Assembly: GCA_031265965.1 (NCBI GenBank)
Contig: JAISBX010000159.1
Coordinates: forward strand, 1 to 6,274
Direction: 5' to 3'
Origin: Oscillospiraceae bacterium
GTDB lineage: Bacteria; Bacillota_A; Clostridia; Oscillospirales; Oscillospiraceae
Length of the DNA stretch: 6,274 nucleotides
Shown here in pieces: positions 4,562 through 6,274 of this stretch (positions within the stretch are counted from its first letter, which is position 1; each line of letters opens with the position of its first letter). Under the pieces are notes generated by a model. It did no database searches. It worked only from the letters and a program-made list of their open reading frames with translations, and was not told the origin of the DNA. The translations under genes were made by a program, and so were the position numbers.

Positions 4562-6274
4562 CTATTCCCAATCCAAGAAATTGACTTGGATCCTCCTGCC
4601 GTCCGGTTCCGTCACATAAATGCCGATGTCGCCGCCTAAAATCCAAGCGGACGTGACGACGGAACCTTCGACGGGTGCGTATTTCGCATTGAAATCGTAT
4701 GAAGACTCATCCCCATATCTGGCGGCGGGGTCGGATACCATTGACGTTGAGTACGGCAAATCGCTCGGGAGATGTTTAGCAAAGTCTACCGTTTCGCCTG
4801 TGTTGATATCGAAGCAGATCGCGTCAAAAACAGGTACGATCACCATCGGGCCGTCATAGAGGTGCAGGGGATAGCTCACGAACAGATAGTCGCGCCACAA
4901 GCTGCGGGCGGGCTGTATTTTATAGGCGTGTTGGGTATAGTCATCGCCCCACAAGTAAAAGCACCATTTCATGAACCCATTCATAATTTCAATGTTTTCA
5001 CTTTCTGCGGAAAATCCGTCGGTCCACGTTTTCAGTTGACTGTTGATACGTTCGGCGATCTCTGGCGACTGCGGCATCTCTACGCTCAGCGTTAACAAAT
5101 CGACATTGGGCAGCATCCGCCTGTCGTAATCGTAACGGTAGGCGATCGCCGGTTCGTCGCCGTCTATCCCGTACGGGCTGATGTCGGCGGTGAGCCGGAT
5201 GTTAACAATCTGTTCGTCTTCAAAGAAAGGGTTATTGGCGGGTATGTCGATTTGCAGATAACACGCGGGATTCGCACCCCCAACATTGACCCTGTAATTC
5301 GGATAATCGTTCGGTATGCCGGTAAACGGGCGCTTGGTGTTCTCCGCCATAGAAGGGTTTTCAAAGTTCTCGCTGTACCAAAAGGCGCTCCGCGGCGAGT
5401 TCATTTGATCCATGATCTCGCTGTTTATATAAAGTATATAGTTAAACCCGTCGTAAAATACATCCGACAGCGGCTTTCTCACGCCGTTTACAACCAACTC
5501 GCCTACCGCTTCCGCCGGCTTTGGCTCCGTGCCGCCCGTGCCGCTTGAGTTATACGCGTCGCCAATATAAACAGGGTCGAGCGTCTCATCCGGGAACACG
5601 TTTTCGAGCGGGCGCAGCGGTATATATCCCGCACGCGCGGCTATAGTCTGCCCGTCGTCGGTAAGCAGCCAGTCCACGAGCTTCCGCGCCGGACTGTCGG
5701 CGGGGGTATCCTTGCGCACGACGGCGTAGTAGTAGTCCTCTAGCGGGTATTCTCCGCGCTCTATCGTCTCTCGCGACGGCTTTACGCCGTCCACGCCGAG
5801 CAGCTTGAACCGGCTGTTGCCATACATATTGTTCACATAGTAGAACACAGAATACCCGATCGCGTCCCTCGCGTTGTCGTAGCTCGACACAACTTCCACC
5901 AAGCTGCCCATCGTCTCGGCCAACCACTCCGAAGGCGGCTGCATAGGTTCCACCCCGCCCATAACCAATTTTGTCAGCAGCGTCTGGCTGCCGGAGCTTA
6001 GCGGGCGCTGATACGGCACGATGTCAGCGTCAAGCCCCCCGAGCGCCTTCCAGTTCGTAATATCTCCGGTGTATACATCACGCGCCTGTTCGAGCTCGAT
6101 GCTGTCCACGGGATTTTCGGCGTTCACAAGAAAAACAAGCGCGTCCTTGACGACGGGTATTATATCCAGCTCTATGCCCTCATCCCGCGCTCTGGCAAGC
6201 TCGTACTCAGACGGATACGTGACAAAAATGAGATCTTCACCGCCAAAGAAGAAATGTGAATACGCGTTCGGCGT
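4562..6274 (-). CDS. PstS-like substrate-binding protein with extra C-terminal module (5' end outside window)
   Basis: Open from the window edge through 570 codons to a TAG at 4562; the N-terminus, with any signal peptide, is missing. The apparent GTG start at 6127 is not the start, because the same frame continues upstream with the PstS-typical PVVKDALVFLVNAENPVDSI. Visible residues 1 to about 222 match the second half of the phosphate-binding PstS/PBP-like fold: YTGDITNWKALGG (68-80), PYQRPLSSGSQTLLTKLVM (87-105), AIGYSVFYYV (138-147) and a C-terminal LVDWLLTDDGQTIAARAGYIP block (199-219). After a Gly/Pro/Glu linker (about 242-255), roughly 315 residues follow that PstS lacks. Within them PQSPEIAERINSQLKTW and CFDINTGETVDFAKHLP recall DUF4163/DUF3298 (RsiV/PdaC-like) domains, a tentative match. 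Probably an extracytoplasmic lipoprotein (inference). Ligand specificity cannot be assigned. No pst transporter genes follow it. Confidence 0.8.
   Translation of the reverse strand, partial: TPNAYSHFFFGGEDLIFVTYPSEYELARARDEGIELDIIPVVKDALVFLVNAENPVDSIELEQARDVYTGDITNWKALGGLDADIVPYQRPLSSGSQTLLTKLVMGGVEPMQPPSEWLAETMGSLVEVVSSYDNARDAIGYSVFYYVNNMYGNSRFKLLGVDGVKPSRETIERGEYPLEDYYYAVVRKDTPADSPARKLVDWLLTDDGQTIAARAGYIPLRPLENVFPDETLDPVYIGDAYNSSGTGGTEPKPAEAVGELVVNGVRKPLSDVFYDGFNYILYINSEIMDQMNSPRSAFWYSENFENPSMAENTKRPFTGIPNDYPNYRVNVGGANPACYLQIDIPANNPFFEDEQIVNIRLTADISPYGIDGDEPAIAYRYDYDRRMLPNVDLLTLSVEMPQSPEIAERINSQLKTWTDGFSAESENIEIMNGFMKWCFYLWGDDYTQHAYKIQPARSLWRDYLFVSYPLHLYDGPMVIVPVFDAICFDINTGETVDFAKHLPSDLPYSTSMVSDPAARYGDESSYDFNAKYAPVEGSVVTSAWILGGDIGIYVTEPDGRRIQVNFLDWE

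Noticed and set aside
4497..4562. Nine-base direct repeat TCACCGTCC (4497-4505 and 4554-4562) bracketing the yqfC upstream gap
   Set aside because: Too short and too similar to general local composition to support an insertion scar or operator; no element lies between the copies.
6125..6127. GTG at 6127 as the start of the PstS-like gene
   Set aside because: The frame stays open to the window edge, and the upstream 49 codons encode a conserved PstS segment, so the gene is truncated by the window rather than starting here.

Overview
The window is about 6.3 kb in which every supported gene lies on the minus strand. It is read right to left. The gene set points to a high-GC, endospore-forming Firmicute of the class Clostridia. 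YqfC, YqfD and YqzL are essentially restricted to Firmicutes. The order yqfC-yqfD-phoH-ybeY-era-yqzL-recO is the recognised Bacillus/Clostridia arrangement of sporulation and RNA-maintenance genes. A finer taxonomic placement is not possible from the sequence alone.

Layout in the direction of transcription: (1) 6274-4562, the 3' part of a PstS-like substrate-binding protein whose start lies outside the window. It carries a C-terminal module of about 315 residues that ordinary PstS proteins lack. (2) 4561-4488, a 74-nt gap with a weak sigma-E-like promoter candidate and no recognisable intrinsic terminator. (3) 4487-2999, yqfC and yqfD, a mother-cell sporulation pair. (4) 2961-1436, phoH-like ATPase and ybeY, overlapping by ATGA. 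(5) 1417-557, era. (6) 556-427, a 130-nt gap with a sigma-A-like promoter candidate and a small hairpin. (7) 426-235, yqzL, a short gene. (8) 219-1, the N-terminal third of recO.

How the genes fit together: YbeY (an RNase-like metalloprotein), PhoH (an ATPase usually paired with it) and Era (the 16S rRNA-binding GTPase) serve 30S ribosome maturation and rRNA quality control. RecO serves recombinational repair. YqfC and YqfD belong to the sporulation programme and share the locus in many spore formers. Compared with Bacillus subtilis, the locus lacks pgpH (yqfF) between phoH and ybeY, and lacks dgkA and cdd between ybeY and era.

No mobile element, CRISPR array, tRNA or rRNA is visible. The housekeeping part is ordinary. 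The points that merit attention are the extended PstS-like protein, which shows an internal base-composition break; the reduced gene order; two promoter candidates; and three non-ATG starts (GTG, GTG and TTG). I did not find evidence for a wholly new system.
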